A DNA stretch of 64,000 nt from Plantago ovata (GCA_028274465.1 CM051456.1:77114753-77178752), one strand, 5' to 3'; counted from the first letter of the stretch, positions 23,200 through 35,926 are shown. The notes: a model not told the origin generated them from the letters alone. Made by a program: numbers and translations.

Positions 23200-24640
23200 A
23201 ACCTCAATATCACCTTTTCACATGATCGCTAATGAAATGATGTCAATAGTGCTTGGTCCTAGAGTGAAACTTAGGATTTTGCGTAATTGCAAGAGCACTT
23301 GTATTATCACAAAAGATTGGTGTTTTCTTTGCAGAAATACCATAATCTCTTAATTGTTGCTGAATCCATAGATTTGAGCTGTGCAACAACCAGCTGCTGT
23401 ATTCAGATTCAGTAGATGAATTGGCGACACACGTTGCTTCTTGCTGAACCATGATATTAATCTAGTACCCAAAAACTGACAAGTTCCAGAGGTACTTTTT
23501 CTATCAAGAGTTGATCCACCATGATCAGCATCAGAATAGCCAACCAATTCAAGTCCAGAATCTTTGGATACCATAATCCAACATTGACTGTACCTTTAAC
23601 ATATTTCAGTATTTTAATTGCCTTTTTGTAGTGTGATTCTCTTGGATCCGATTGGAATCTTGCACACACACAACAGCATACTGAATGTCAGGTCTACTTG
23701 CTGTTAAATACAACAAGGAACCAATGAGCTTCCTATACTTGTGTTCTTCAACACTTTTGTCCTCTTAGTATAGCCCAATTTGGTACCAACACTCATAGGG
23801 ATCTTTCAGGGTTTTCATCCTCTTTGATCCTAAACTTTATGAGCATTTCTTTCGCATACTTTGCTTGATTTATGAATATTCCATCTTTGAGTTGCTTGAC
23901 TTGCAACCTAGGAATATATTCAATTTTCCCATCATACTCATTTCAAACTTATTTGTCATGAGTTTGGCAAAATCATCACAAAGTTGCTTGTCCTAGATCC
24001 AAAATTATGTCATCCACATAAATTGAACTAAGATTAATTTACCATCATGGTTCATGGTTAAAAGAGTTTTGTCAACTTCACCTTTCTTGAAACCATTTTC
24101 CAGCAAGAACTTACTAAGGTATCATACCATGCTCTTGGTGCTTGCTTTAGACCATATACAGCTTTCTGAAGCTTATATACCATCTTGGTTTCTGAGGGAA
24201 GTTCAAAGCCAGGGGTTTGTTCTAGGTAGACTTCTTCAGCAAGTTCACATTTAAGAATGCACTCTTACATCCATTTGGTAAACAATGAAGTCATTGGAGC
24301 AGCAAAGGCCAAGAAAAGCCTAATTGCATCCAATCTTGCAACTGGAGCGTAAGACTCATCATAGTCCAATCCTTCAGTCTGACAGTAACCTTGAGCAACT
24401 AAGCGTGCTTTGTTTCTTGTTACTTCACCAGACTCGCTCAGCTTGTTTCTGAACACCCACTTTGTACCAATAGCTTTCTTATTTTCAGCAAGTGGCACAA
24501 GTTTCCAGACTTTGTTTCTTTCAAATTGATCCATTCTTCTTGCATTGCCTTTATCCATTCAGAATGCTTCAAAGCTTCTTCTATGGTTTTAGGTTCAATT
24601 TCTGAACCCACTTCCGCCCTTTGAAAACAAAGCAAGAGAA
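23200..24640 (-). pseudogene. Copia B reverse transcriptase-RNase H, degraded
   Basis: The RVT_2-type reverse transcriptase begins near 24600 ([19 protein letters not shown], then [19 protein letters not shown]). Several frameshifts follow through the palm region (24270-23760). RNase H is recognisable at 23669-23243 as CARFQSDPRESHYKKA, then SDADHGGSTLDRKSTSG, then CDNTSALAITQNPKF. Many indels and stops compared with Copia D make it non-functional. The domains would copy element RNA into DNA and remove the RNA strand. Confidence 0.8.
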
Positions 24641-24949
24641 TAAAGATTCTCTAATCCATTATTAACAGGTTTCCTGTTTGTTGGATCAGGATATGTTTGC
24701 TTATCAGCATGTGACTCTTCAGTATGTACTTGTTCAGTACTACTGGGAATTTGTGTCTCTGCTGAGATTTGATCGTCAGCAACTGCTTGCTCAGCATTGC
24801 TGGGTTGAGATATTTCATCAGCAGGCACTGGAGATTGCGTAATTTCAGCAACTTCCGGAGCAACCGCATCTTTTGCTGGAAATTCTTTGTCGTGAACTAT
24901 ATTTATCTTGTCATGACTCGGGGAGGAGAATCATTGTCAGAATCATCAT

Positions 24950-26340
24950 TTAGTTCAATTGACTTGATTTGTTGATTAGCTTTTTCATACATTCTGATAT
25001 TTCTTCTTCAGCAGGCACACCTTGTGTCTTTTCGTAGAATACAACATGCACAGATTCTTCAATCTTTTGCCTGCCTTTGTTGTAAACTCTGTAAGCTTTA
25101 CTATGCAAGGAGTAGCCAAGAAATATCGCTTCGTCTGCCTTTGGTTGAAATGTTCTTAGGTATTCTCTACCATTGTTAAGAACGAAACACTTGCAACCAA
25201 ATACTCTTAGATGAGTGATGTTAGGAGGTCTTCCAACAAACAATTCATAAGGAGTTTTGTTGTATTCCTTAGTAATCAAACATCTATTCTGAGTATAGCA
25301 GGCGGTATTAATCGCTTCAACCCAGTAAGCCTCACTTATTCAGTGTCAGCAAGCATTGTTCTTGCGGCTTCTTTCAGGGTACGATTCTTCCGTTCAGCAA
25401 CACCATTTTGCTGTGGTGTCCTTACTGAGGATAACTGATGTTGAATACCTTTGGAGGTACAATATTCAGTTATGTACTGGTTTACAAACTCAGTACCATG
25501 GTCTGTCCTTATGACTCTTACCTTGTCATTTTCATGACTTCAAGCTTATTCAGCAAGTTAGGTATTTCAGTCTTGGTTTCAGATTTGTGCTTGATGAATA
25601 CTACCCAAGTGAATCTTGAATAGTCATCTACCACGACTAGACCATACTTCTTACCAGCATAGCTTGTTGAAGAAGATTCAAACAAGTCCATGTGTAAGAG
25701 TTGTAAAGGTTTTGTAGTTGACGGTACTGCCTTGTTCTTGAAAGAAGATTTGGTTTGCTTTCCTTGCTGACATGCATTGCAAACACCATCCTTCTTAAAA
25801 GTAACCCTAGGTAATCCAACTACAAGTGCCTTTTTAGACAGCTTATTCAGCGTCTTGAAGTTTAGATGACTTGTTCGTTTATGCCATAACCATGCTTTTT
25901 CAGCAAGGCAATCATGATCTGAGACAAGGCATTTTTCAACGTTTGCTGAAGACCAATCAACGGTGTACAAGCCTCCTGATCTTCTTGCAATCATTATAAC
26001 CTTTTTAGTCTCAAAATCTACAAGTTTACATTCATCACTTTTAATTTCGATGAAGTATCCTTTGTCAGCAAATTGACTCATGCTGAAAAGGTTAAACTTA
26101 AGATTTTTGACATAAAGAACTCCAGAAATGGTTATGCATCCCAACTTCACATCACCATAGCCTTTTGTAGATCCGGAGCCTCCACCAGCAAACCTTATTG
26201 TTGGACCTTTAGACCACCGTCTATAGTTTATAAGGTTATTCTTGTTGCCCGTCATGTGCTTTCCACAACCACTATCAAAGTGCCAGATTGCATCGTTTGT
26301 CTCCGTGGCTGCAGTCTGCACAATCAAGAGCAAACAAGTT
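24950..26340 (-). pseudogene. Copia B protease and integrase, partly intact
   Basis: A frame of 271 codons (26333-25518) carries the protease active site WHFDSGCGKHMTGN, the gag-pre-integrase zinc-binding region (WHKRTSHLNF and VCNACQQGK) and the start of the integrase core (LLHMDLFE, VVVDDYSRFTWVV). It shifts frame near 25520. The integrase C-terminal part resumes at 25279-24950 (YNKTPYELFVGRPPNITHL, VFGCKCFVLNN). The segment 24869-24600 between integrase and RT is a Gln/Glu-rich linker with frameshifts. Integrase would insert the DNA copy into the genome. Confidence 0.8.
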
Positions 26341-26978
26341 AATTATCCAATGATGGATGTCCATTACATGTTCAAGATGCGTCCAGTGGAAACCCAAGTC
26401 TGAAGTTTTTCAACTTTGACTTGTTTTCTACTTGCTGAGGAACTAGGAGGTTTTGAGCTGAAAGACTTTTGACTCGTGCTGGTCAAATCCACTTTCTGAT
26501 GTGGTGTCTTGCTCTGTTGACCTTTTTGCTGAACATACTTTTCAGTAAGTTCTTTTCTAGCAAGGTTCCTTCTAGTCCTAGCATTGGGAGTCTTTTCAAA
26601 ACTCTTAGGCTTGGTTTTTCTTCATCTCTTTGAAGTATCTTTGCTGACTTTGCTTATACTCATGAAAGAGTTGACTTTGCTTGGTTTTGAAACCGAGTCC
26701 ACTCTTTGGAGAATGCTGAGTTTTAGCATCAACAACCTTACTTCATTCAGGTTTGTCAGCAAAGGACTTCTGATTACTTTTGGTAATCTTGCCTTTAGAC
26801 TAACAACTTGCTTTTCAGCAACTTGTTTGGCGCAATGCTTCACGGCATTCTTTTTCTTTCCAGTTTGCTTCACAGCAACCTGTTTTCCTTTTAATGTCTT
26901 GTTACTTTGAGTAGCAATAGCGGGCTTTATGGTCATAGGTACTCGATTGCATGTTTCAGCAACCTTAGTTTGACCAAA

Positions 26979-28757
26979 CTAATAGATCACTGGTGGACTA
27001 CTATCAGTAGCACGTACAAAGGAGATCGGTGATTTATCTTTTCTCAAGATTTCTACGTTATCACCTTCACACGTTGCTCCTAAACCTTCTTTCTGAGATG
27101 GATCTCTCAAATAAGAGTTTAGTTCAGTCAGCGTATTACTTGCTTCCACATAGGATTTGAAATTGATTTTCATCTTTTTCATTTCTTGAATTTCAGCAAG
27201 TAACTTTAGAATTGAGGACTGATACTCTTCCAATTCTAATGCCATTTGAGAATTTTTCTCTGCAGCCTCAGCAATCAATTTCTTAAGACGCCTTATTTCA
27301 GCATCCTTTTCTTCTGTCTCTTCCTTCAGCAAAGCGTACTTTTCAGTAGTTTGCTTGGTCAGAGTTTCAGCAAATTGAAGTTTTTCTTGCTGTTTGCTGA
27401 GAGTTTTCTCAAATCTTTCGATTTCTCCTTGAATCTTGTCAAGATCAATCTCGTCTTCACTTTCTGAATCAGAGTCAGAGGTAGAATTATTTACCTGACC
27501 GGCCATGAGGCAGAATTCGTAGTTCGACACATCTGGATAAGCTTCCATAGCTATCCCACACACTTCTTTGCCAATCTCCACGTCTAGAGTGGCTTCCTCA
27601 TCGTCGGTGTCTGAACTTTCATCCTCACTGTCTTCGGAGCTTGTCTCAATGCACAATGCATCGATTTTTCCTTGAAGCTTCTTCTTTTCTTCAGCAATGA
27701 AAGCTCTTTTGAACTTCTTCTTTTTTTCAGCAGATTTGCCTTTCAGCAAAGGGCAATTAGCTTTGAAGTGTCCAGGCTTTTTGCAGTAAAAACATAGATC
27801 ATTTCCAACTGCTGGTTCTTCTGATGATGTAGCTTGCTGAGCTTGCTTGTTCAGCGAGCTAGTATCATTCTTGTACTTATGGTAGTTATTACCAAGATGC
27901 TTTTTCAGCTTCTCTTTTGCTTTTCGCCTTTCAAGTTCCTTACTGATGAATTTCTTCATGTTTTTAACAACTAAAGCATTTTCATCAGCAGGCTCTTTAT
28001 CATTCTTCTTTTCAGAAGATGACGGCTTTGCAGCAAGAGCAATGTTTTGCGATTTTTCAGCAAACACATTTTCTCTTTGCTTTGTCTCATAATTGACAGT
28101 AGCAAGATGAGAGAACAACTCGGTTGGTGTAATGTCAAGCATTCCTTGATTATAATAGAAATTCTGAGTATGGATCCATTCTTGATTCAAACTTCTGATG
28201 ATAGTTTTCACTTTCTCAGAATCTGAATAAAGATTTCCAACACCCAGCGCTGCCATTTCACTAACAAGAGTTGTGAATCTGAAGTCCAAGTCTTCCAGTG
28301 ACTCGTTAGCACCTTGCTTAAAGTTTTGAAACTTCAGCTTAAGTACTTCAAGTTTGTTTTCCTTGGTCTTGTCAGATCCAGCACAAATATCTTGAACCAT
28401 TTTCCAAGCCTCCTTAGCAGTCTTAGCACCCCACAGTTTGCACTGTATGGTATCCGGAGTTGATCTGATGATGATATTTCTTGCTTGGCCATCAAGACGG
28501 AATCTCTTAGCTTCGTCAGAAGTCCATTCCTCTCTTGGTTTTGGCACAACCGTATCTGATGGTTCGCCTTGGATGGTTTCCTTTCCAGCTTCAGTGGTTC
28601 TATGAGGGAAACTCCTTTCAACCTTGGTGATCTTGATAGGTCCATCATTAATGACGGTTACCATCTCATCACTAATGGCCTCAAGATGTAACATCATGTT
28701 GTTTCGCCATTTCTCGTAATTTTCCAGCTTCAGCAAGGGAGCATCTCCTAAAGACAT
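26979..28757 (-). CDS. Copia B gag, 592 codons
   Basis: The best-preserved Copia gag in the window. From the ATG at 28757: UBN2-type gag core (EKWRNNMMLHLE, then KEAWKMVQDICAGSDKTK, then FTTLVSEMAALG), a basic region near residues 265-300, a CCHC zinc knuckle at C322, C325, H330 and C335 (CFYCKKPGHFKANC), an acidic stretch (SSEDSEDESSDTDDEE) and a coiled coil at about residues 430-530. It forms the particle and binds element RNA. The stop at 26979 replaces a Gln codon of the relatives (IY-stop-FGQTK), and the frame continues open afterwards to about 26622, so the full gag would be longer. The same gag is broken in Copia D (46759) and the second interior (62109). Confidence 0.88.
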   Translation of the reverse strand: MSLGDAPLLKLENYEKWRNNMMLHLEAISDEMVTVINDGPIKITKVERSFPHRTTEAGKETIQGEPSDTVVPKPREEWTSDEAKRFRLDGQARNIIIRSTPDTIQCKLWGAKTAKEAWKMVQDICAGSDKTKENKLEVLKLKFQNFKQGANESLEDLDFRFTTLVSEMAALGVGNLYSDSEKVKTIIRSLNQEWIHTQNFYYNQGMLDITPTELFSHLATVNYETKQRENVFAEKSQNIALAAKPSSSEKKNDKEPADENALVVKNMKKFISKELERRKAKEKLKKHLGNNYHKYKNDTSSLNKQAQQATSSEEPAVGNDLCFYCKKPGHFKANCPLLKGKSAEKKKKFKRAFIAEEKKKLQGKIDALCIETSSEDSEDESSDTDDEEATLDVEIGKEVCGIAMEAYPDVSNYEFCLMAGQVNNSTSDSDSESEDEIDLDKIQGEIERFEKTLSKQQEKLQFAETLTKQTTEKYALLKEETEEKDAEIRRLKKLIAEAAEKNSQMALELEEYQSSILKLLAEIQEMKKMKINFKSYVEASNTLTELNSYLRDPSQKEGLGATCEGDNVEILRKDKSPISFVRATDSSPPVIY

Positions 28758-28855
28758 CCTGTCAGCAAAGCACTACCAAACTGATCAAGTGAAAGAGATT
28801 TACGGAAAGCACTTAAGGGGATCTAGGTTCAGTGCAGAAGGCTAAAGAACCTCCT

Positions 28856-28867
28856 GCTCTGATACCA
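28856..28867 (-). other. Primer-binding site of Copia B
   Basis: Minus strand TGGTATCAGAGC, complementary to the 3' end of initiator tRNA-Met, two bases inside the LTR end (CCAGCA). Standard for Copia elements. Confidence 0.9.
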
Positions 28868-28869
28868 CT

Positions 28870-30561
28870 TGCTGGTCCCTTTAAACAACAAGAAAAGACT
28901 AGAGGGGGGGGGGTGAATAGTCTTTTCAAACTTTTGTCGTTTAAAACTTTCTCAGCAAGTACTTATTACTTTACAGTAATGAGGTTGCTGATACTTAACT
29001 TTCTCAGCAAGCGTAAGTTACTTTACAGTAGCTTGGTTTGCTGATACTTAAAATCAGAGAGCGGAAGTCTTTGAAACGATAAGTGCTTTTTCAGCAAGTA
29101 AAGAGTTTCAGCAAGTGATGTGAGTGACTGTGTACAAACAGATATAATTTGCTGAAAGCTAAATGCAGTAAGTAAATCACACAAACACTTTTAGAGTGGT
29201 ATCTGAGAGTGGCGTAATCTCCCAACTAATCCACTTTGTCCTTTCTAGGACTGAATCCACTAAGATATGATTGAGGTTCCTTACAATCTCCTATCTAAAG
29301 CGATTCAACAGAAACCAAACCACACTTGCTTTGTCTCCAACCTAATCTAGAGAACTCAACCTTGTTCTCCACCAAACTTGGTACTTTTAATCAGCAAAAG
29401 CTTGCTCGATTAAGTTCCCCCTGAATATCACGCCTGAAAGGGTGTATTTTCAGTTAGAGAGTTTTGGGGTGAGATAACTTAATTATAACTTATTCAGTTA
29501 CAACAAGCAATCTAAAAAACACAATTTGGAATACTTTGTAGTAAACAAGTTAGATTGTTTCTGGTGTCAAGACTTGTTCTTGTTCGAAAGAAAGAACACT
29601 TAACTAATTTCTTAGCCGAGTTTGTTCTACTTCTTCACAAGTAGCTTTTTCAAGCTTTAAGTCTTGGAACGGATCAATGGCAGTAAGAGTGTTTGAAGGT
29701 TTGTGAATTTTAAGCACAAGTGAGAGTTTGATCACGTTGTTGACACACTTCAACTCTTTGCCGGATGACCTCTATTTATAGTGCAAGTAAGGAGCCGTTT
29801 GAATTTCAAATCCTAAGGCTTTTGTTCCTTAACATGTCACTATCTTGCTTTTGTACTTTCAGCAGCAACCTTTGTTTGTCTTCTAGTCTTTATGTCCTTT
29901 GTGTGTAAGCTTTGCATTAAATGCACCTTTGAATAGAATTCAAACAGTAACAATGGAGCGCAAAATCACGTACATTCAGAAAGAGGTCACATATGTTCAT
30001 CAACAAGTGTTCATTCTCAGTTTCAGCAAGCACAACCTACTCTGTCTTTCAGATTTTCACTTATGCAATGCTGTTGCTGAAAATTTCACTTTCTGAGCAA
30101 CACGTGCCTTACCAGTCTTCAGCAATCTTCAAGTCTTCAAGTCTTCAAGTCTTCAAGTCTTCAGATCTTCAAAAGTCTTCAAGATTCTGACCGGTTTCTT
30201 ATTTGCTTCAATAATTTGTTTGTAATAAACAAAATACATCTTCAGCAAATGCTTCAATAGGTCATTTTCTTTTCAGAAAATAAGATACATCAAAGCTAAG
30301 CATCAATAAGATATTTTCTTTTCAGAAAATAAAATACATCATACGCAAATGTGTCAATAAATTAATTTCTTCACAGAAATTAAAGTACGTCATCCACAAA
30401 AGAAATAACTTATCTAACACCTATCTAAGTCATCAGCAAACGTTCCTCTTTTACAATGTCCTTAAAATTCTAAATTCCTATGGACCTTAAGAGTACTAGT
30501 TACTGGACTGTTCTTAATTTAGTATGGTTAATTGCTCATCAAAATTACAAGTTTCCTAACA
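28870..30561 (-). repeat. 5' LTR of Copia B
   Basis: On the minus strand from TGTTAGGAAACTTG (30561) to CCAGCA (28870), 1692 bp. Carries a poly-G run on the plus strand at 28904-28913 (C10 in the element's sense, just before the LTR end), a short CTTCAAGT minisatellite at 30130-30175 and many TCAGCAA/TTGCTGA heptamers. Longer than the LTRs of Copia D. Confidence 0.88.
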
Positions 30562-30796
30562 GTGTTGGTACCAAATTGGGCCATACTAAACAAGACAAAA
30601 GTGTGGATGAACACAAGTAGGCCTGACATTCAGTATGTTGTTTGTGTGTGTGCAAGATTTCAATCTGATCCTAGAGAATCACGCTACAAGAAAGCACTCA
30701 AAATACTGAAATATGTCAAAGACACAGTCAATGTTGGATTATGGTATCCAAAAGATTCTGGATTAGAATTGGTTGGTTATTCAGATGCTGACCATG
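30562..30796 (+). pseudogene. Copia RNase H fragment (plus strand)
   Basis: A 235-bp piece of Copia pol matching Copia D from about 51600 to 51870 (RPDIQYVVCVCARFQSD, then LVGYSDADH). An internal deletion near 30615 removes about 55 bp between CAAGTA repeats. Bounded on the left by the Copia B LTR and on the right by the Gypsy C LTR, so it is the remains of an older plus-strand Copia into which both inserted. The truncated LTR at 21808 could be its 5' LTR. Confidence 0.8.
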
Positions 30797-32029
30797 TGAT
30801 GACAGTGTTTCTTGCATGCATTTTAGTGCATTTTGTTAGAATAGTGTCACGTTTCCATTTCTTTTGTTCTTTTCAGGTTTTAGGTGGAAATCGCATTTTT
30901 GGAAGTAATTCATGGAGAAACAATGATGTTTTGGTGCAACGAGATCACCCGTGGTGTGTCAAGGAGTACCGAGACGAGTTTCAAGACCAAGAGATAAAGT
31001 TTCGGAGCTCAAAACCGTGCAAGGGGCCGAATTCGAAGATCCAAAGAAGGAATTCCGCACGGGCCGCATTCTGCCCGTGCGGGGCGCACCGCCGTGTGCG
31101 CGGTGGACAGCCGGGGACGTTACGACAGGTCTATATATATCCCAAAATCTGCGAATTTTCATATCTTTCATCATTATTTTACAGACTTAAACCCTAGAGC
31201 TTGTTCTGGGTATATTTTCTCTTAGAACCTTTGTATCTTACCGAATTTGGAGCTAGAGGAGAGATTTGGACAACGTTTTATATCACCTTGCTAGATCTTT
31301 GTGAGTTTTAGCCATTCACCGGAGATTGACAACCTTTGGTGGTAACCTTGTATCTCACAATTCTGCTATTTATCTTTCAATTAAACATGTTTTCATTCAT
31401 TATTGCTTCAATTATGATTGTTGATTGTGTTATTGATATGAGTAGCTAAGCATCTAGTTGGTGATAGTATGTGAATTCGTAGGTAGGGTTCGTATTATGC
31501 ATGATTGAGTTTCTGAGTCTTTTACTTGTTTAATTATCTTAATTCGATTCTTTGATCCGACTAAGCCATATATCTTCGTAGAAAAGTGTTAGAAACATTA
31601 GGACAATTCAAGATCATCGATTCGATTATATATAATTTGCAAGTACTGCTTGAACTAAGACTGAAAACCATAGCCAAGTATAAGTATAGATAGGAAGCTT
31701 TCAAAATACACGTCTACAAATCTGTCTTTGGTGTTTGTAAATCGAATTATTTTAAGGCAGTACGAGTTGGACTTTCATGCATAATTAGAACTTGATGCTT
31801 AGAACGAGTATACTATCACCAGCTTTCTCCATATATTGTTAAGTCGAGTTAATATAAATTTGTTTTCTGAAATTATATATAGTTATTTAGTTAAAGCTAG
31901 TTTAGTCCCTAGAGATCGACACTCGAGGTCATCTTACCTCTGCACTACGTGTTTTGTGTAGTTGTGAGTTGCCCTTTGGCTTTTAAACAAATTTATTTGA
32001 TTGTTCGAGTCTGACAATTTCGTTCATCA
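30797..32029 (+). repeat. 5' LTR of Gypsy C
   Basis: TGATGACAGTG...GTTCATCA, 1233 bp. GC-rich inverted repeats at 31056-31112 (CGCACGGGC/GCCCGTGCG) stand just upstream of TATATATAT at 31132-31140. Compared with the solo LTR at 17508 it lacks about 55 bp near its start. Confidence 0.87.
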
Positions 32030-32032
32030 AAT

Positions 32033-32051
32033 TGGCACCGTTGCCGGGGAC
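32033..32051 (+). other. Primer-binding site of Gypsy C
   Basis: TGGCACCGTTGCCGGGGAC, matching tRNA-Asp with one mismatch (A for G at position 5), three bases after the LTR. Confidence 0.88.
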
Positions 32052-32371
32052 TATACTCCTTTTTACTCTTTAGCTTATTTATATTTTCAGCATTCAACTC
32101 CTCGAATAAGCTCTAGGGTTTGCTCTTAGAAACTTCACTTTCTTACCCCATTTCTTTCCCCCTATCTTTTTCAGGAAATTTATCTAATCTGCTCCTGGTT
32201 ATCTTGCGTGCTTGTGCTCTTGTTGTTCTTGGTTACATTTTGTGTGCTTGCGCTCTTTGTATATATTATTAGATTAGAGGTTTTTTCCTTGCAAGTTTTT
32301 TGTCATTCTTTTGTGGATTCTGCTCCTTGGTTTCTTGTTTCCTCATGTGCAGAAACTAGTCCCTTGAAAGG

Positions 32372-33141
32372 ATGAGTTTACGAGCTTCTTTGTCAATGTA
32401 TGTGCAACCTCGAGGGCCTTGCATAACATTTGATGAAGATTGCAAGGATTATGACTTTGATCCTTCGTACTACTCCATTGTTTCCACATTCTCGAGTGGT
32501 GATGATCCAAGAGAGTTCTTAGACACGTTCGAGGAAGGTGTGTTGAGGATACCTTGTGAGAATGTGGAGGAGGTTATTTTGTCACATGAGCAGCTTTGTA
32601 TAAGAGGATTTATGGGAGACTTGAGAGGGAGCGCTCGAGATTGGCTCAAAATCCCGCCGGCAAGATCATTGCACACTTGGGGTGAAATAACCAACAAGTT
32701 TCTGGAATATTGGGATTGGGACTCACCTCCCGGTTCAAGGACATGGACGTCTCGCTTCGTTAGTCCACCACCAGAAATCAACATAGCCGATGTAGAGGAA
32801 TATTGTGAGGAATCTATAGATGAAGCCTCTTTAGTGCTTAGCTTGGATTCCAGTCCTTACTTGAGGATGTCAAGATTGTTGGTAAAGAAGAAGTCGTGGA
32901 GGAGGTGATGACTGAATCCATTGCTTCACCTGAGTCAGAAAGTGTGGTCTTGAGTTGTGTTGAGATCGAAGAGCTAATCTCTGAAGATTTTGGTGTCTCT
33001 GACTCGACATGTTTAGATTCTATTGCTACAGACACTCTTGATCTTGACTCACATATTCTGGTCCATGCACCCACCTATGAGTTTCAAGGGAGTTTTTATC
33101 CACTTTTCTCTTTTTATTTTCCACCCGATTCCCTTAGTTAT
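32372..33141 (+). pseudogene. Gypsy C gag-like ORF, interrupted by Gypsy F
   Basis: The ATG at 32372 opens 178 codons with a shortened gag-like core: DPREFLDTFEEG, then CIRGFMGDLRGSARDWL and SLHTWGEITNKFLEYW. An acidic, Ser-rich sequence follows in place of the usual rest of gag. A frameshift near 32870 moves reading into a second frame, open to 33141, where the first bases of the Gypsy F LTR supply a TGA. When Gypsy F and one GTTAT copy are removed, that frame runs on without a stop from 42743 to 42895. No zinc knuckle or protease is seen. It is either a diverged gag or a gag fused to unrelated sequence; I cannot say which. Confidence 0.65.
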
Positions 33142-34326
33142 TGATGAACGAGATTGTCAGACTCAATTAATCAAATAAATTTGTATTTAGCCAAAGGCAA
33201 TTCACAATTACAACGAAAACCAAGGCACGTAGTGTAGAAGTAAAATAACCTCGAGTGTCGATCTCTAAGGACTATAACTAGCTTTATGAAATTTAACTTA
33301 AACTATAAATCAGAAATCAAGCAAAGCACATATTTTTCTTATCAATATGATGGAAGTCAGTGACAGTATGTTCATTCAAAGCAACGGGTAATAATCATGC
33401 ATGAAGTATTTGAAGTTTGTATAGAGATCTATGATCATGAATTGTCCTACGTGTTCCTTTCAATTCAACACTACGAAGATAGATGGCTTAGATAGATCAA
33501 AGAAATAAAACAATAAATCAAGTCTTAAACGCGCGAAGCCACTCATGCATAATCAAGAACCCTAGCTAAGAAATCACATACTATCACCAACGATAGATTT
33601 AGCTACTCATATTGCAATCAACAAGAATCAAAGCAAGATTGAATGAAAACCTGTTGAATGAAATAAATAAAAGCAGAAAAATCATGAGATACAAGTTACC
33701 AACGAAGGTTGTCAATCTCCGATGAATTGCTAACTCACAAGAAAGAATCGAAAATCAAAGATGTCCAATCTCTATGCTAAAGCTTCCAAATCAATAAGAA
33801 ACAGAGTCTTCTATGCTAATAATTCCCAGAACAGGCTCTGGAGAATTTGTCTCTCAAAATAATGTGAAAAGGTCTGAAAAACGTAGAAAAATAGGCAAAC
33901 TATATATAGATGTCGGAAACTCCCAGGCGAACCGCCCCAGGTGCCGGGCGATTCGTCCCACGTCCCAGGCGGTTCGCCTGGGACATCCAGACTGGCGAGA
34001 GTGAGATTTTCGGTCTTCTTTTCCTTTTCGGACTCGGATTTTGCCTTCTAGTGATCTCTAAGCCTTGAAACTCGTCCCCTCGGCCTCAAACCTCATCCGG
34101 AACCTTCTAGATACACCACGAATGTCCTCGAAACACCAACACTTCGACCTCTTCATCAATATTGCCCATAAAGATACGTTTTTTACCTAAAACCTGAAAA
34201 ATGCAAAGAAAAGGGAAACGTGACACTAATCTAATAAAATGTACTAAAATATAAGCTAAATTAACCTAGAGGATAGCTAAATTGGTGAAAAAGACTCGAA
34301 TGAAAGTGTAAAATACACGTTCATCA
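33142..34326 (-). repeat. 3' LTR of Gypsy F
   Basis: 1185 bp, TGATGAAC...termini on the minus strand. TATA at 33901-33908, with GC hairpins immediately upstream of it on the minus strand (33921-33990), including CCCAGGCG-GTT-CGCCTGGG, an 8-bp stem with a 3-base loop. Confidence 0.9.
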
Positions 34327-34860
34327 AACTCCCCAAACCAAACCTTTGCTTGTCCTCAAGCAACTAAGCTAGACTCTAATGCAAAAAACCAATGCAACAC
34401 ACAAAATGGAGTCTCATGCCAAATGAAATGAACTAATCTATTGAGTCTATCAAAAGCTTATGAACAATGACCATACAAATCATAACATGGATATTGGTTG
34501 AAGAATGCCTCGATTGACTCATACACATTCACATATGCACTATATTAAACAAGATAGTCTCTCGTAACATTCTCTACCTGGACCTAGTTAGTGACGACGT
34601 AATGAAACATGCTAAAGTACGAATTGTTGTCCCGTGCCTATGAAACTGAGGAGTTACTGCTGTTTACCAAGTTAAGACTTTCCCTCAAAGAGGTCGAACC
34701 AATACTGGCTCTCAAACGAAGGAGGGTTCCCTAAAAGTTCACACTCCCCTGTTCTACCCATCTCTCAAGCAAAGTCATAAACTAATCACCACTTCCTGAA
34801 TGGCAGGACGAGGGTGGTCTAGAACAGATGACACTCAAACAAACAAAAGACAAAAATTAC
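34327..34860 (-). other. PPT and conserved 3' non-coding block of Gypsy F
   Basis: The minus-strand PPT GGTTTGGTTTGGGGAGTT ends at 34327, next to the 3' LTR. Beyond it is the same roughly 520-bp block found before the 3' LTRs of Gypsy A, C and Z. Confidence 0.82.
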
Positions 34861-34959
34861 AACTCGATTACGAACATTACAAGAATTGAAAAACGAGACA
34901 AACACTTTGCTAAACTGCTTTTTGGCTTTCTTTAGACCCTTCTTTGCTTTTTTGGGGTC

Positions 34960-35250
34960 TTTTCTTTTTTTTTTCTTTTTTTCTTTTCCAGATTTGTTTC
35001 TTTTTCCTGGAATTTTTTCTTTTTTTTTTTGATTTTTTCCTTTCTTTTTTTTTTTTTGTATATAGCCAGCAGTAGCACAACGAAAAAGAAATTACAATGA
35101 CTCACAAACGACCTCCCCAAATCTATTCGAAAGAATAGGTTGGAGCACAAACTTTACAAAAAAGGAAAACAAACTCACATCACTCAAAATCAAAAAAAAG
35201 TCATAATGACAACATAACCCCCTCCCCAAACCTATTCGTTAGAATAGGTT
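34960..35250 (-). other. Paired hairpins and purine tract (Gypsy F)
   Basis: Minus-strand hairpins AACCTATTC/GAATAGGTT (perfect 9-bp stem, 35229-35250) and a second copy at 35120-35141 with one stem mismatch, followed by TTTGGGGAGG. A tract that is almost all A and G on the minus strand follows (about 34967-35057). Order and spacing are the same as in Gypsy A and C. Confidence 0.7.
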
Positions 35251-35926
35251 TTAAACAAAGGATCACACAATCTCACACTACCTCCTTCCTAGGCATTTAG
35301 CAATCTCAAAGCAAGGTGAAGACTTGTTGCCTCTTAGGTACATAATTACACGGGAGAACAACCACAAGACTCTAACATCCATCATCTTATTATAAAGGCC
35401 TTCTTGAACCGCAGTAGAGAAAACACCACTAACTGATGTCGAGACTACCAAGCTTAACTAAGTGCATATATAAATGTGACAAGCCAAGCGAGAAAAACCT
35501 CAAACAAATTCATAGAGATGAAACGCATGGTCAAAGGTCATAACTAGTTAATCTACCCAATAAAAAGGTGCAAAAAATTTGGCAATAAACTCCACACAAA
35601 ACATGCAAAACTATACAAGGATGAATATAGTGTATGCAACTAAATACAAAGAAAGCGGTAAACGTGCAAATGCAAACAAAACAAAGAGTTTCACGAGTTT
35701 ATCATAAGCAAAACAAGTATAGAGATAGCCAGCGATAACCCCCCCCCCAAACCTGAAAGTCGTCGCTCGTCCCGAACGTCGAAAGTGGATTTAAGATGAG
35801 AGCTAACTTGTACCTGTAACCTATAGGACTCAAGGAAACTCGTGAGAAACCAAAACGGGCAATAAAAGAAGTAAAAGGATCAACAATTTAGCATAATAGG
35901 AGAAAAATGGGGTTCCGAATGAAAAT

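Larger units (their letters stand above)
22961..30561 (-). mobile_element. Copia B: Sirevirus/Maximus-like retrotransposon, minus strand
   Basis: On the minus strand: 5' LTR (30561-28870), PBS, long gag, protease, integrase, RT and RNase H, then a short post-pol part up to the gap. The 3' LTR and any post-pol ORF are lost in the gap. Gene order (integrase before RT) is Copia; the long gag with zinc knuckle and coiled coil, and homology to Copia D with its extra ORF, point to the Sirevirus lineage. Confidence 0.88.
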